Made by a program: the position numbers and the translations under genes. A stretch of 64,000 nt of DNA from Paenibacillaceae bacterium GAS479 (GTDB taxonomy: Bacteria; Bacillota; Bacilli; Paenibacillales; Paenibacillaceae): the NCBI GenBank assembly GCA_900105225.1, contig LT629764.1:4732501-4796500 (forward strand), written 5' to 3'. Of the stretch, positions 25,683-34,392 are shown piece by piece; position 1 is the stretch's first letter, and each line of letters opens with the position of its first letter. The notes under the pieces are model-generated. The model made no database searches. It was not told the DNA's origin and was given only the letters and a program-made list of their open reading frames with translations.

Positions 25683-27089
25683 ATGGCTTTTGAAGGACTA
25701 TCGAGCCGGCTGCAGAACGTGTTCGGCAAGCTGCGCGGCAAGGGAAAAGTAACGGAAGAAGACCTTAATGACGCCATGCGCGAGGTCAGACTTGCCCTGT
25801 TGGAAGCTGATGTCAACTTCAAGGTGGTCAAGGAGTTCATCGCGAAGGTCAAGGAGAAAGCCCTCGGTCAGGAGCTGCAGAAGAGCTTCACGCCGGGCAT
25901 GATTATCATCGACATCGTGAACAAAGAACTTACCGAGCTGATGGGCGGCACGCAGAGCAAGCTTGCTAAGGCTGCCAAGTCGCCGACCGTCATTATGATG
26001 GCGGGTTTGCAGGGCGCCGGCAAGACGACGACATCCGGCAAGCTGGCTCTCATGCTGAAGAAGTCGAACCACAAGCCGTTGCTCGTGGCTGGCGACATTT
26101 ATCGTCCTGCCGCAATCAAGCAGCTACAGGTTGTCGGAAGCGGCGTTGGTGTGCCTGTGTTTACACTGGGTGATCAGACTTCTCCAGTAGAGATTGCCCG
26201 TCAGGGCGTACAACATGCTAAGGACAACGGACTTGATTATGTCATCATCGATACCGCGGGACGGCTGCATATCGATGAGGCACTTATGGACGAGCTCAAG
26301 CAGATCCATGAGGTTACGAAGCCAGATGAAGTGCTGCTCGTCGTTGATGCGATGACCGGGCAGGAAGCGGTCAATGTGGCGCAGAGCTTCCATGATCAGC
26401 TGGCGCTGACCGGCGTTGTGCTGACGAAGCTCGACGGCGACACTCGCGGCGGCGCGGCTCTCTCCATCAAGGCCGTGACTGGCTGCCCGATCAAGTTTGC
26501 CGCCACCGGTGAGAAGATCGAGCCGCTAGAGCCTTTCCATCCTGAGCGGATGGCTTCCCGAATTCTCGGTATGGGCGACATGCTCTCTCTGATCGAGAAA
26601 GCGCAGGCTGGCATCGACGCCGATAAGGCAGCCGAGATGGAACGCAAGATGAGAACCGCCGAATTCACCTTCGAGGATTTCCTGGATCAGATGGAGCAGG
26701 TCCGCAAGATGGGGCCGCTGGATCAGATCATGGATATGCTGCCCGGCATGAATAAGATGAAGGGCATGAAAGACATGAAGGTGGACGACAAGCAGGTCGG
26801 CCGAGTCGAGGCAATTGTGAAGTCGATGACGACCGAGGAGAAGCGCAAGCCGGAAGTTCTGAACCATAGTCGGCGCAAGCGGATCGCCGCTGGCAGCGGC
26901 ACCTCGGTTGCCGAGGTCAACCGACTCATCAAGCAGTTTGACGATATGCGCAAGATGATGAAGCAGTTCAGCTCCATGATGGGTCCCGGCTCAAAAGGGC
27001 CGAAGGGCGCCAAGGGTGCTAAGGGCGGCTTGAATATGAATAGTCTCAAAGGTTTGATGGGCAAGAACAAGAAATTCCCGTTCGGCTAA
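25683..27089 (+). CDS. ffh: Signal recognition particle protein Ffh
   Basis: GTPase core of the SRP, which binds 4.5S/6S RNA and signal peptides, 468 residues. N domain, then G1 GLQGAGKTTTSGKLAL (about 108), DTAGRLHIDEALMDEL (about 190), TKLDGDTRGGAALS (about 247) and ATGEKIEPLEPFHP. The Met-rich M domain (about 300-468) includes MLPGMNKMKGMKDMK, the RNA-binding RRKRIAAGSGTSVAEVN and a Gly/Lys-rich tail. AGGAGGTG is spaced for the ATG at 25683, not for the GTG that is part of the SD itself. Order ylxM-ffh-rpsP is as in Bacillus. Confidence 0.96.
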   Translation: MAFEGLSSRLQNVFGKLRGKGKVTEEDLNDAMREVRLALLEADVNFKVVKEFIAKVKEKALGQELQKSFTPGMIIIDIVNKELTELMGGTQSKLAKAAKSPTVIMMAGLQGAGKTTTSGKLALMLKKSNHKPLLVAGDIYRPAAIKQLQVVGSGVGVPVFTLGDQTSPVEIARQGVQHAKDNGLDYVIIDTAGRLHIDEALMDELKQIHEVTKPDEVLLVVDAMTGQEAVNVAQSFHDQLALTGVVLTKLDGDTRGGAALSIKAVTGCPIKFAATGEKIEPLEPFHPERMASRILGMGDMLSLIEKAQAGIDADKAAEMERKMRTAEFTFEDFLDQMEQVRKMGPLDQIMDMLPGMNKMKGMKDMKVDDKQVGRVEAIVKSMTTEEKRKPEVLNHSRRKRIAAGSGTSVAEVNRLIKQFDDMRKMMKQFSSMMGPGSKGPKGAKGAKGGLNMNSLKGLMGKNKKFPFG

Positions 27090-27167
27090 CAGCTGCCCGA
27101 AGTGACTGGCAGTTGGACAGAAGCAGGTTCATATCAGCTTCTGATTCTTTCAAGGAGGTGAAGTATA

Positions 27168-27443
27168 ATGGCAGTACGTATCCGTCTGAAACGCATTGGT
27201 GCTCACAAGTCCCCTTTCTACCGCGTCGTGGTATCGGATTCCCGTTCCCCGCGTGATGGTCGTTTCATCGAAGAAATCGGCACTTATAACCCGGTTGCAC
27301 AACCGGCTCAAGTGAATATCGACGAAGAGAAAGCCCTCAAATGGCTGCAAACGGGAGCGCAAGCTTCTGACACCGTCCGCAACCTGCTTTCCAAAGCAGG
27401 CGTGCTCACGAAGTTCCATGAGCTGAAGCAACAACAGAAGTAA
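27168..27443 (+). CDS. rpsP: 30S ribosomal protein S16
   Basis: 91-residue small-subunit protein: start [20 protein letters not shown], with [20 protein letters not shown] and [20 protein letters not shown], typical of the family. The ribosome site CAAGGAGGTG is strong. Upstream, CAGAAGC and GCTTCTG (27118-27143) form a small hairpin that might tune readthrough from ffh. Unlike B. subtilis, no KH-domain gene follows. Confidence 0.96.
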   Translation: MAVRIRLKRIGAHKSPFYRVVVSDSRSPRDGRFIEEIGTYNPVAQPAQVNIDEEKALKWLQTGAQASDTVRNLLSKAGVLTKFHELKQQQK

Positions 27444-27486
27444 GGAATCGTCCCTTGGGACGCTCCGCAATAAGAGTTTGGCATGA

Positions 27487-27514
27487 GGGTTAGGATGTAT
27501 ATCCTAACCCCTTT
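27487..27514 (+). terminator. Terminator between rpsP and rimM
   Basis: GGGTTAGGAT and ATCCTAACCC flank GTAT, followed by CTTTT. It is placed inside an otherwise continuous operon, so it may act as a partial terminator that lowers rimM-trmD expression relative to rpsP. Confidence 0.8.
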
Positions 27515-27538
27515 TGCATACAACGCGAGGTGAATCTG

Positions 27539-28057
27539 ATGGCAGATCAATGGTATACAGTCGGCGAGATTGTTAATACGCAGGGAATTCGCGGTGAGCT
27601 GAAGGTCGTTCCGCATACGGACTTTGGAGATCAGCGCTTCGCTCCCGGCAGCAGACTGTCAATTCAAAAAGAAAATCAGCCTGGAGGCGTGCAGGTTGAG
27701 GTGCAGAATTCACGACTTCATAAAAATGTGTATATCGTTAAGCTGAAAGGCTACGATAATATCAACGACGTCGAGAAATTCAAGGGCAGCCTGCTTAAAG
27801 TTACCGCGGAACAGCGCGATCCTTTGGCTGAAGGCGAGTTCTACTATACCGACATCGTCGGCAGCGAAGCCGTCACGGAAGATGGCGAGCGACTTGGTGT
27901 CGTCACAGAGATTTTGCGGCCTGGAGCCAACGATGTTTGGGTCGTGGAGCTGGAGAATGGCAAAGAGCTGCTGTTGCCGTATATCGACGATGTAGTTTTG
28001 AAGGTCAATGTGCGCACCAAACAGATTACGGTTCGACTGCTCGAAGGGTTGATGTAG
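27539..28057 (+). CDS. rimM: Ribosome maturation factor RimM
   Basis: Binds S19/16S rRNA head and assists 30S maturation, 172 residues. N-terminal RimM beta-barrel (WYTVGEIVNTQGIRGELKVV) and C-terminal PRC barrel (YYTDIVGSEAVTEDGERLGV ... LLPYIDDVVLKVN). The ATG at 27539 is chosen because the SD GAGGTGA occupies the earlier GTG. It is separated from trmD by only 3 bases. Confidence 0.94.
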   Translation: MADQWYTVGEIVNTQGIRGELKVVPHTDFGDQRFAPGSRLSIQKENQPGGVQVEVQNSRLHKNVYIVKLKGYDNINDVEKFKGSLLKVTAEQRDPLAEGEFYYTDIVGSEAVTEDGERLGVVTEILRPGANDVWVVELENGKELLLPYIDDVVLKVNVRTKQITVRLLEGLM

Positions 28058-28060
28058 GTC

Positions 28061-28954
28061 ATGCGGATTGATGTGCTGACGTTGTTCCCGGAAATGTTCC
28101 ACGGTGTTTTCGGGGCCAGCATTCTTGGCAAGGCGCGGGACAAGGGCATCGTCTCGCTTAATGCGGTCAACTTCCGTGATTATGCGAACAATAAGCATAA
28201 CACCGTTGACGACTATCCATACGGCGGCGGCGGGGGCATGGTGCTCAAGGCCGAGCCGGTGTTTTCGGCCGTGGAGGATTTGCTTCGGACGGATGCGCAG
28301 CTTGACGAGTTGACTGACGAGCAGCTTAGCCAGCAGCGTGATGAGCAATCTGACGTACAAACTGACGTAAAGGATCGCGTGCAGCCTGAAAGATCCGCAG
28401 CGGAAAAAGCCCCGCGCATTATTCTGATGTGCCCACAAGGGCAGCCGTTTACGCAGCGCAAGGCGGAAGAGCTGGCGGCGGAGGATCGACTGATCTTTAT
28501 TTGCGGCCACTACGAGGGCTACGATGAGCGGATTCGAGAGCATCTTGTGACGGACGAGCTGTCGATTGGTGATTATGTACTTACCGGCGGCGAGCTGCCG
28601 GCAATGGTCATGATCGACAGCGTCGTCAGGCTGCTGCCTGGCGTACTTGGCAACGAGTCATCGGCTGTAACGGACTCCTATAGCACCGGGCTGTTGGAGT
28701 ATCCGCATTACACCAGGCCGGCCAGCTTCAGAGGCTGGGAAGTGCCGGAAGTGTTGCTGTCAGGGCATCACAGCCGCATCGACCAATGGCGACGGGAGCA
28801 GTCGTTGCTGCGGACGCTGCAGCGCAGGCCGGATCTGCTGGATGATGCTCCGCTAACGGACAAGGAGCGCAAATGGGTTCGCGATCAGCTAACGGAGCTA
28901 AAGCGTAAGGAAGCTGAGCAGCCCTCAACCGACCTTCCTAAAGGAGAAATTTAG
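28061..28954 (+). CDS. trmD: tRNA (guanine(37)-N(1))-methyltransferase TrmD
   Basis: SPOUT-class (trefoil-knot) methyltransferase forming m1G37 in tRNA, which prevents frameshifting. It is 297 residues against about 243 in B. subtilis. Motifs are [47 protein letters not shown], the knot segment [20 protein letters not shown], and [20 protein letters not shown]. The extra length is partly an insertion of about 33 residues around residues 76-117, which is acidic and Gln rich ([20 protein letters not shown]), just before the [10 protein letters not shown] strand. The rest is a polar C-terminal tail. Both look disordered. The active-site elements are intact. Confidence 0.95.
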   Translation: MRIDVLTLFPEMFHGVFGASILGKARDKGIVSLNAVNFRDYANNKHNTVDDYPYGGGGGMVLKAEPVFSAVEDLLRTDAQLDELTDEQLSQQRDEQSDVQTDVKDRVQPERSAAEKAPRIILMCPQGQPFTQRKAEELAAEDRLIFICGHYEGYDERIREHLVTDELSIGDYVLTGGELPAMVMIDSVVRLLPGVLGNESSAVTDSYSTGLLEYPHYTRPASFRGWEVPEVLLSGHHSRIDQWRREQSLLRTLQRRPDLLDDAPLTDKERKWVRDQLTELKRKEAEQPSTDLPKGEI

Positions 28955-28975
28955 CATTCGCGCCTCTCAATTGCA

Positions 28976-29004
28976 TTGTATTTTTCTCTGGGCTATGGTA
29001 TGAT
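28976..29004 (+). promoter_or_regulatory. Promoter for rplS
   Basis: TTGTAT at 28976-28981, 17 bases, then TATGAT at 28999-29004 preceded by TGG (extended -10). Start near 29011 gives a leader of about 100 bases. Confidence 0.78.
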
Positions 29005-29010
29005 TTGAAA

Positions 29011-29100
29011 TGTTGTTTATAACTCGGACGGTCCTCTATCGGCCATGATCCGACTCATAAGGCGAGTCGGTTAGCTTATATGAACGTCTATGGTGGAAGG
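29011..29100 (+). ncRNA. Probable L19 leader (ribosomal protein autoregulatory leader)
   Basis: The leader between the promoter and rplS contains a stable hairpin CCGACTC..GAGTCGG (29050-29070) preceded by GGACGGTCC and GGCC elements. Firmicutes rplS genes often carry a structured L19 leader at this position. Assignment is by position and the presence of hairpins, not by a covariance match. Confidence 0.5.
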
Positions 29101-29112
29101 AGGCACTAACTC

Positions 29113-29457
29113 ATGAATCTTTTACAGACTATTGCTCAAGAGTCACTTCGTACGGATCTTCCTAGCTTCCGTCCAGGCGACACACTGAAAGTGTATGTTA
29201 AGGTTATCGAGGGTTCCCGTGAGCGTGTTCAGCTGTTCGAAGGCGTTGTTATCAAACGTCGCGGCGGCGGAATCAGCGAGACTTTCACAGTCCGCAAAAT
29301 CTCTTACGGTGTTGGCGTGGAGCGTACGTTCCCGTTCAACTCGCCTAAGATCGATCGCATTGAAGTTACTCGCCGCGGTAAAGTGCGCCGCGCGAAACTG
29401 TACTACCTGCGCGAACTGCGCGGTAAAGCTGCACGGATTAAAGAAATCCGTCGCTAG
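29113..29457 (+). CDS. rplS: 50S ribosomal protein L19
   Basis: 114-residue protein at the 30S-50S interface. Family blocks: [76 protein letters not shown]. The GGAAGGAGGC site precedes the ATG. It has its own promoter and structured leader, and a terminator after the gene. Confidence 0.97.
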   Translation: MNLLQTIAQESLRTDLPSFRPGDTLKVYVKVIEGSRERVQLFEGVVIKRRGGGISETFTVRKISYGVGVERTFPFNSPKIDRIEVTRRGKVRRAKLYYLRELRGKAARIKEIRR

Positions 29458-29488
29458 TATTGAAGTACAGCTAAGATGTTATGCTAAG

Positions 29489-29516
29489 AGGGGCTTGCCG
29501 CAAACAAGCCCCTTTT
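29489..29516 (+). terminator. Terminator after rplS
   Basis: AGGGGCTTG and CAAGCCCCT arms with a 7-base loop, then TTTT. Confidence 0.88.
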
Positions 29517-29606
29517 CGTTATGAATGAAAGCTTTTACCTTTCATCATTGAAGGGTAGCTGTTCATAGAGAACACCCTTGCGGGATATGGAAAGAAGGCT
29601 GAGCAG

Positions 29607-30224
29607 ATGGTGGACGAGCAGCTCCAAGAGCAGCAACAACCGGCGTCAGGCGGTGGCAAGGCCCGTAAAGAGATTTTTGAATGGGTCAAGGCATTGGCGA
29701 TAGCTGCCATTCTGGTTTGGGTTATCCGCTGGTTCCTTTTCGCGCCGTTCGCGGTAGATGGGCCATCCATGAAGCCTAACTTCCACACCGGAGAGCGCTT
29801 GATCGTTAACAAGATCCTCTACGATTTCCGCGAACCGAAGCGGGGCGAGGTCGTTGTATTCCATGTCCCTCAGCAAGGTCGCGACTTCATCAAGCGCGTC
29901 ATTGCATTGCCGGGCGACACTGTACGTGTGGAAGGCGACGATGTGTATGTGAACGACCAGAAGCAGGATGAGCCATATCTAAAAGAAGCCATTGCAGAAG
30001 CTCAAGCGAAAGGTGAACTTTGGAATCAGAACGGGCCGAATTTTCCGAACGAATACGTTTCGGATATGAAGGTGCCAGCCGATTCTTTCCTAGCGATGGG
30101 CGACAACCGCAGCAATAGTGAAGATAGCCGGCGAATCGGCTATATTCCTTACGATCAGGTAATCGGACGGGCCGATGTTATTTTCTGGCCGATGGACGAT
30201 ATTCAAATTATTAAGCATGGGTAG
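29607..30224 (+). CDS. lepB: Signal peptidase I
   Basis: Membrane-bound type I signal peptidase (SipS-like), 205 residues, which cleaves Sec signal peptides outside the membrane. One N-terminal membrane segment (about 28-48, LAIAAILVWVIRWFLF). Ser-54 in VDGPSMKPNFH and Lys-96 in DFIKRVIALPGD form the catalytic dyad, and the late box is MGDNRSNSEDSRRIGYI. The cytoplasmic N-terminus is Gln/Glu rich. It lies between rplS and rbgA, an arrangement also found in other Bacilli. Confidence 0.95.
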   Translation: MVDEQLQEQQQPASGGGKARKEIFEWVKALAIAAILVWVIRWFLFAPFAVDGPSMKPNFHTGERLIVNKILYDFREPKRGEVVVFHVPQQGRDFIKRVIALPGDTVRVEGDDVYVNDQKQDEPYLKEAIAEAQAKGELWNQNGPNFPNEYVSDMKVPADSFLAMGDNRSNSEDSRRIGYIPYDQVIGRADVIFWPMDDIQIIKHG

Positions 30225-30264
30225 GCGCTGAGCCTGCCCTCAATTTTTAAAAAGAGGTGTTCGC

Positions 30265-31143
30265 ATGACGATTCAGTGGTTCCCCGGACATATGACCCGC
30301 GCCCGCAGACAAATCGAGGACAAGCTCAAGCTGATTGACATTGCCATCGAATTGCTGGATGCTCGTGTTCCTATGTCCAGCCGAAACCCGATGGTAGACG
30401 ACATCCTGAGGGGAAAACCACGACTCATTCTGCTGAACAAGGCGGATCTTGCCGATCCTCGGGAGACGGAGCGGTGGATGGCTTATTTCACCTCTCAGGG
30501 CTACGCCAGCATCGCTGTGGATTCGTCCACAGGATCCAGGGTAAACGAAATTCCCGTCAAGGTGCGTGAAATTTTGCATGACAAGATTCAGCGTATGCTG
30601 GATCGCGGCATGAATCCGCGCGCAATGCGTGCGCTCATCGTAGGAATTCCAAACGTTGGCAAGTCTACTCTGACGAACCGACTGGCAGGACGCCATATCG
30701 CCGCAACCGGCGACCGTCCCGGTGTTACGAAGGGCCAGCAATGGATCAAGGTTGGCAGCGAGATGGAATTGCTCGATACACCAGGTATTCTATGGCCGAA
30801 ATTCGAAGATCAACTGGTCGGTTACAAGCTGGCAATGACTGGCGCGATCAAGGAGCAAGTCATCAACATCGAGGATGTAGCTTATTTTGCGATGCGGGTG
30901 CTTGCTGAGCGCTATTGGCCGGATATGAAGGAGCGATTCGGTCTGGAAGAGCAACCAACTGATTTGGATGATAATATGCAAATAGTTGGCCTGATGGAAG
31001 AGATCGGACGCAACCGCGGTTGCTTGATCAGTGGTGGACGTGTCGATTTGGAAAAGGTCTCCGGCATTATTTTGCGTGAGCTTCGCGCAGGCAAGCTTGG
31101 CCGTTTGACGCTGGAGGCGGCGCCACCAGCATCCCGCTCATGA
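30265..31143 (+). CDS. rbgA: Ribosome biogenesis GTPase RbgA (YlqF)
   Basis: Circularly permuted GTPase essential for late 50S assembly in B. subtilis, 292 residues. Start [21 protein letters not shown]4 (LLNKADLAD) precedes G1 ([16 protein letters not shown]), then [12 protein letters not shown] and G3 [13 protein letters not shown], the expected permuted order. A C-terminal helical domain contacts 23S rRNA. The AAAAGAGGTG site is present. Its end overlaps rnhB by 4 bases (ATGA). Confidence 0.96.
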   Translation: MTIQWFPGHMTRARRQIEDKLKLIDIAIELLDARVPMSSRNPMVDDILRGKPRLILLNKADLADPRETERWMAYFTSQGYASIAVDSSTGSRVNEIPVKVREILHDKIQRMLDRGMNPRAMRALIVGIPNVGKSTLTNRLAGRHIAATGDRPGVTKGQQWIKVGSEMELLDTPGILWPKFEDQLVGYKLAMTGAIKEQVINIEDVAYFAMRVLAERYWPDMKERFGLEEQPTDLDDNMQIVGLMEEIGRNRGCLISGGRVDLEKVSGIILRELRAGKLGRLTLEAAPPASRS

Positions 31144-31871
31144 GCCGCCCCAAGCGGAGCGCTGTACAGCAGCAGGATGCGGAGGTTTCCGGTTTGCTGT
31201 TAGATGGTGCCGCTGGGCTATCAACGGAGACGCAGAAGCGAGAGGAGCCGAGCGATCGGCTTGCCTTTGAGAAGGGGCTATGGGCGGAAGGAATGGGTCT
31301 TGTTTGCGGCGTCGACGAGGTCGGACGGGGATGCCTGTTCGGCGACGTGGTTGCGGCAGCAGTCGTTCTTCCGGCTGGTCTCGTGATGGAAGGAGTCCAT
31401 GACTCCAAAAAGCTATCCGAGAAAAAGCGGGAGCAGCTTTATGAGGAGATTTTAGGTGCGGCTATCGCCTGGGCTGTGGCACGGGTAGATGCGGCCGAAA
31501 TCGACCGAATTAATATCCGCCAAGCGTCTCGCTTAGCGATGAAACAGGCAGTTCTGGCGCTTGGTCTCCAGCCAGATCATCTTCTCATCGATGCCGAGAC
31601 GGTAGATCTTGAACTTCCTCAGTCACGCATCATCCACGGTGACGCGCTTAGTCAATCGATCGGCGCTGCTTCCATTATCGCAAAGGTAACGCGTGACCGG
31701 CTCTGTAAGGAGATCTGGGATTTGCACTATCCCGCTTATGGCATCGCGGTACATAAAGGCTATGCGACCGCTCAGCATCGAGAGGCGCTGGCGCAGCATG
31801 GGCCATCTCCGCTGCATCGCCGCTCATTTCTGCGCAAAATTTTGCCGGAAGAGCAATTATCTTTGTTTTAA
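31140..31871 (+). CDS. rnhB: Ribonuclease HII
   Basis: Cleaves the RNA strand of RNA-DNA hybrids and misincorporated ribonucleotides, 243 residues. Acidic active site: Asp-Glu in [20 protein letters not shown], Asp in [11 protein letters not shown] and Asp in [20 protein letters not shown]. The first motif reads GRGCLFGD where most bacteria have GRGPLAGP, a local variation next to but not in the catalytic DE. An N-terminal extension of about 55 polar residues precedes the core. Start coupled to rbgA. Confidence 0.95.
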   Translation: MSRPKRSAVQQQDAEVSGLLLDGAAGLSTETQKREEPSDRLAFEKGLWAEGMGLVCGVDEVGRGCLFGDVVAAAVVLPAGLVMEGVHDSKKLSEKKREQLYEEILGAAIAWAVARVDAAEIDRINIRQASRLAMKQAVLALGLQPDHLLIDAETVDLELPQSRIIHGDALSQSIGAASIIAKVTRDRLCKEIWDLHYPAYGIAVHKGYATAQHREALAQHGPSPLHRRSFLRKILPEEQLSLF

Positions 31872-31918
31872 CCTTGTTTTTGAGACGCGGTAGGCGTTTC
31901 TTGAACAAGGTTTTTTTT
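31870..31918 (+). terminator. Terminator after rnhB
   Basis: AACCTTGTT and AACAAGGTT form the outer stem, with GAGACGC/GCGTTTC inside, followed by eight T residues. Confidence 0.9.
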
Positions 31919-31983
31919 CGTCATATGCCTGATATATAGTCTAAATGGGGATTTCACTTGATATTCCAATACATACGCTCCTA

Positions 31984-32034
31984 TCCCGCCTTAAAAAAAG
32001 CGAACCCTTCTTGCTCCAAGTACTGGTGCGGGAT
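31984..32034. repeat. Inverted repeat in the ylqG leader
   Basis: ATCCCGC and GCGGGAT are separated by about 36 bases. The arms are short and the loop long, so a regulatory role is unproven. The rest of the gap before ylqG shows no gene. Confidence 0.25.
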
Positions 32035-32163
32035 AGTCCGTAAACGGGGAAGCAGACTCACAATCCGACTAAGTATGGTCGATATAACGACGTATAGATA
32101 ATGCCCTGCCTTTGGGGGAATTTGTATAGTAATCGGGCAGTGGAAAGTGAAGGAGGCAGCGGG

Positions 32164-34392
32164 ATGAACATCGGATCGTTCATGAAGCTCGTCGGCGAGA
32201 TTCAGCCTGCCGCCAATCGGCCGCTTGAGCTGCGGCCTGGTCAGACCGTGCGCGCGACGGTCATCGAGCAGCAACAAGGAAGCAATGAGGCGTTGCTGCA
32301 GATTGGCGATAGCCAGTTGATGGCCAAGCTGGAAACACCGCTTAAGGTAGGTCAGACGGCCGTGCTGCAGGTGCAAGGTGAAACGCCAGAGGGAATAGTC
32401 GTCCTGAAAATGGCGGACAAAGGAACTCAAGCTGCGGCTGAGCCGGAGCTGGAGCAGTGGAAGGAGCTGGCTTCGCGCCTTGGTTTGCCTGGGCGAGACA
32501 ATGGAGTCGGAACGCTGTTGAAGGAGCTTCGCGCGGCAGGTTTGCCGCTCACCCGTGAAACGGCTGCAGCGCTCTCTACAGCGGCAGCATTGAAGCCGGA
32601 AGGGACTGATCCTGGAGAATGGCTGAGAGCGGCAGCTTCCGCCATTGAGCGCGGATTACCGGTGACGAAGGATACGCTAGTGGCATTGCGGCAAGCATTA
32701 TCCGGTCCGCCAGTGCACGAACTGCTCGCTCGGTTGCAGCAGCAGCTGGAACAGCTTCCGGGGTCACGCTTATCTAGCGGAGTAGGAGGAGCTGGCAATG
32801 CTCATGGGCTGGCAGCAGATCCGGGTCCTGGAGCGGCAGGCGTTACAAGCCCGTCTCAGGCCGTTGCGGCTGGTGCGTCTATTAACGGAGGAGCAGCCGA
32901 CGCGGCGAAAGGCGGCGCACAGGCAGGCATGATACCGATTAAAGGAGAGGAGCTTGCAGCAAAGCTATTGAGCATGTTGCAAGGGGGTAAAGCTTGGATC
33001 GAGCCGGAGGGGACAGCAAGGGACGGACGTACCTCTCAAGGAACTGCAATCCAAGGAACTGCAATCCAAGGAACTGCAACTCAAGGGATTGCTCAAGGAA
33101 CAACTCAAGGGACAGCTCAAGGAACTTCAACTCAAGGGCAAGGACCGTCCTCGTTAATTCCAGGCAGTGTTTCCGGAACGATGGGATCTGCCCGTTTAGA
33201 TCCATTAGCGGGAGGGGCGGCTGCTAGTCGACCTGATATTGCGGGAGATGAAAACTCTTCAGCCATCATAAAGAGTGGCGATGATCGCGCAAGCTACGGG
33301 CAAGCTGCTTCAGCGGCACGAATGGCAGGAGGAGGCTTAGGAGAGACCGGAGCGGCTGCTCTCAAAATGTTGCTGCAGTTTATGGGCGTTTCGCATGAAA
33401 AGCAACTGCTTGAACTGCCCGCGCAAGCGAAAGCTTCTGGCGAGCAGACTGGAGCTGGAGTTGCAGCTGCGGGTGGGCGGCTTGCAGCTGAGGCAGACGC
33501 CGGAATTATTGCTGCTGGTCGAAGCGCTGCTGCGGCCGCGGAAGAGCAGGGTGGCCGGGCTTTGGCCGGGTCCGCGACTGTCCCCGCTGCAGTAGCCGGT
33601 CCCTTGTCGGGCAGCGCAGCATTAGACGCTGCAGAGCGTGTGCTGGCAGAGCCGACGCGCATTACCCTCCAAGCGGTTCCAACGGTTGACGCAGGAGCTG
33701 TCGGCGCCTCAGCGATTGAGGACGAAGCAGCAAGCGCTGCTGCCCGCGTTGCTGCCGGTGTAGGAGAGAGGCTGGAGCCGCCAGGTTCACGCGCAGTGCC
33801 CGCCCCAGCAGTCCCGAATCTAACAGCGGCTGATGCGCAAGCTGAAGCAACGCTCAAGTCTACCCTGTTACAGCTGCTGGAAGTGCCAGACTTGCCCGCT
33901 GGACTGAAGGATAGCGCTTCACAGCTACTGCAGCAGGTGACAGGGCAGCAGCTGTTGCTCTCGCCGGAGCGCAGCGGGACGTTTTTCTCGCAGTTAACGT
34001 TACAGCTTCCGATTCGAACTCAGGACGGCGAGACGACGGCCTCCATTCACGTCCAGACTCGGCGGGGTGCCAAAGGCGGAGTGGATGCTTCCAACTGCCG
34101 ACTGTTGTTCAATCTCGAGCTCAGCTCACTCGGCGCCACTGTGGTAGATGTGAACATCGTGGATAAAGTCGTATCGCTAACTGTTTATGGTTCGCATCCT
34201 GATATTCCTTTGCTGGTAGAGGCTGGTCGTAACGAATTGACCGAACGAATTCAGGAATCCGGCTACCGACTACTAGGTCTTCGCGCGGCTGAGAACATAC
34301 AGCAACAGAATGTCGGCAACAAGGTTGACGAAGCGGTTGGGCAGCCGCATTGGGGAAAGGAAGCCTATCGTGGGGTGGATATAAAAGTATGA
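32164..34392 (+). CDS. ylqG: FliK C-terminal-domain protein YlqG
   Basis: Large protein (743 residues) with a flagellar hook-length-control-type C-terminal domain, at the position of B. subtilis ylqG. The N-terminal 90 residues form a beta-rich module (VRATVIEQQQGSNEALLQIG). The middle, about 200-560, is Ala/Gly/Thr/Gln rich and low in complexity, including tandem QGTA-type repeats. The C-terminal 120 residues (LPIRTQDGETTASIHVQT, then NLELSSLGATVVDVNIVDK and ESGYRLLGLRA) match the FliK C-domain. The ATG at 32164 with GAAGGAGGC is chosen; the frame opens 21 codons earlier. It is paired with ylqH, an FlhB-tail homologue, but no function is proven. Confidence 0.85.
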   Translation: MNIGSFMKLVGEIQPAANRPLELRPGQTVRATVIEQQQGSNEALLQIGDSQLMAKLETPLKVGQTAVLQVQGETPEGIVVLKMADKGTQAAAEPELEQWKELASRLGLPGRDNGVGTLLKELRAAGLPLTRETAAALSTAAALKPEGTDPGEWLRAAASAIERGLPVTKDTLVALRQALSGPPVHELLARLQQQLEQLPGSRLSSGVGGAGNAHGLAADPGPGAAGVTSPSQAVAAGASINGGAADAAKGGAQAGMIPIKGEELAAKLLSMLQGGKAWIEPEGTARDGRTSQGTAIQGTAIQGTATQGIAQGTTQGTAQGTSTQGQGPSSLIPGSVSGTMGSARLDPLAGGAAASRPDIAGDENSSAIIKSGDDRASYGQAASAARMAGGGLGETGAAALKMLLQFMGVSHEKQLLELPAQAKASGEQTGAGVAAAGGRLAAEADAGIIAAGRSAAAAAEEQGGRALAGSATVPAAVAGPLSGSAALDAAERVLAEPTRITLQAVPTVDAGAVGASAIEDEAASAAARVAAGVGERLEPPGSRAVPAPAVPNLTAADAQAEATLKSTLLQLLEVPDLPAGLKDSASQLLQQVTGQQLLLSPERSGTFFSQLTLQLPIRTQDGETTASIHVQTRRGAKGGVDASNCRLLFNLELSSLGATVVDVNIVDKVVSLTVYGSHPDIPLLVEAGRNELTERIQESGYRLLGLRAAENIQQQNVGNKVDEAVGQPHWGKEAYRGVDIKV
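33036..33143 (+). repeat. Tandem short repeats within ylqG
   Basis: About seven degenerate copies of a 12-15-base unit close to CAAGGAACTGCAATC encode a run of QGT(A/S/T)(I/T) units. Two adjacent copies are identical. Copy number should vary by slippage without shifting the frame, because the unit lengths are multiples of three. Confidence 0.8.

Noticed and set aside
33036-33143. CRISPR-like tandem repeat
   Set aside because: The units are 12-15 bases with no spacers and lie inside an open reading frame; they are coding repeats.
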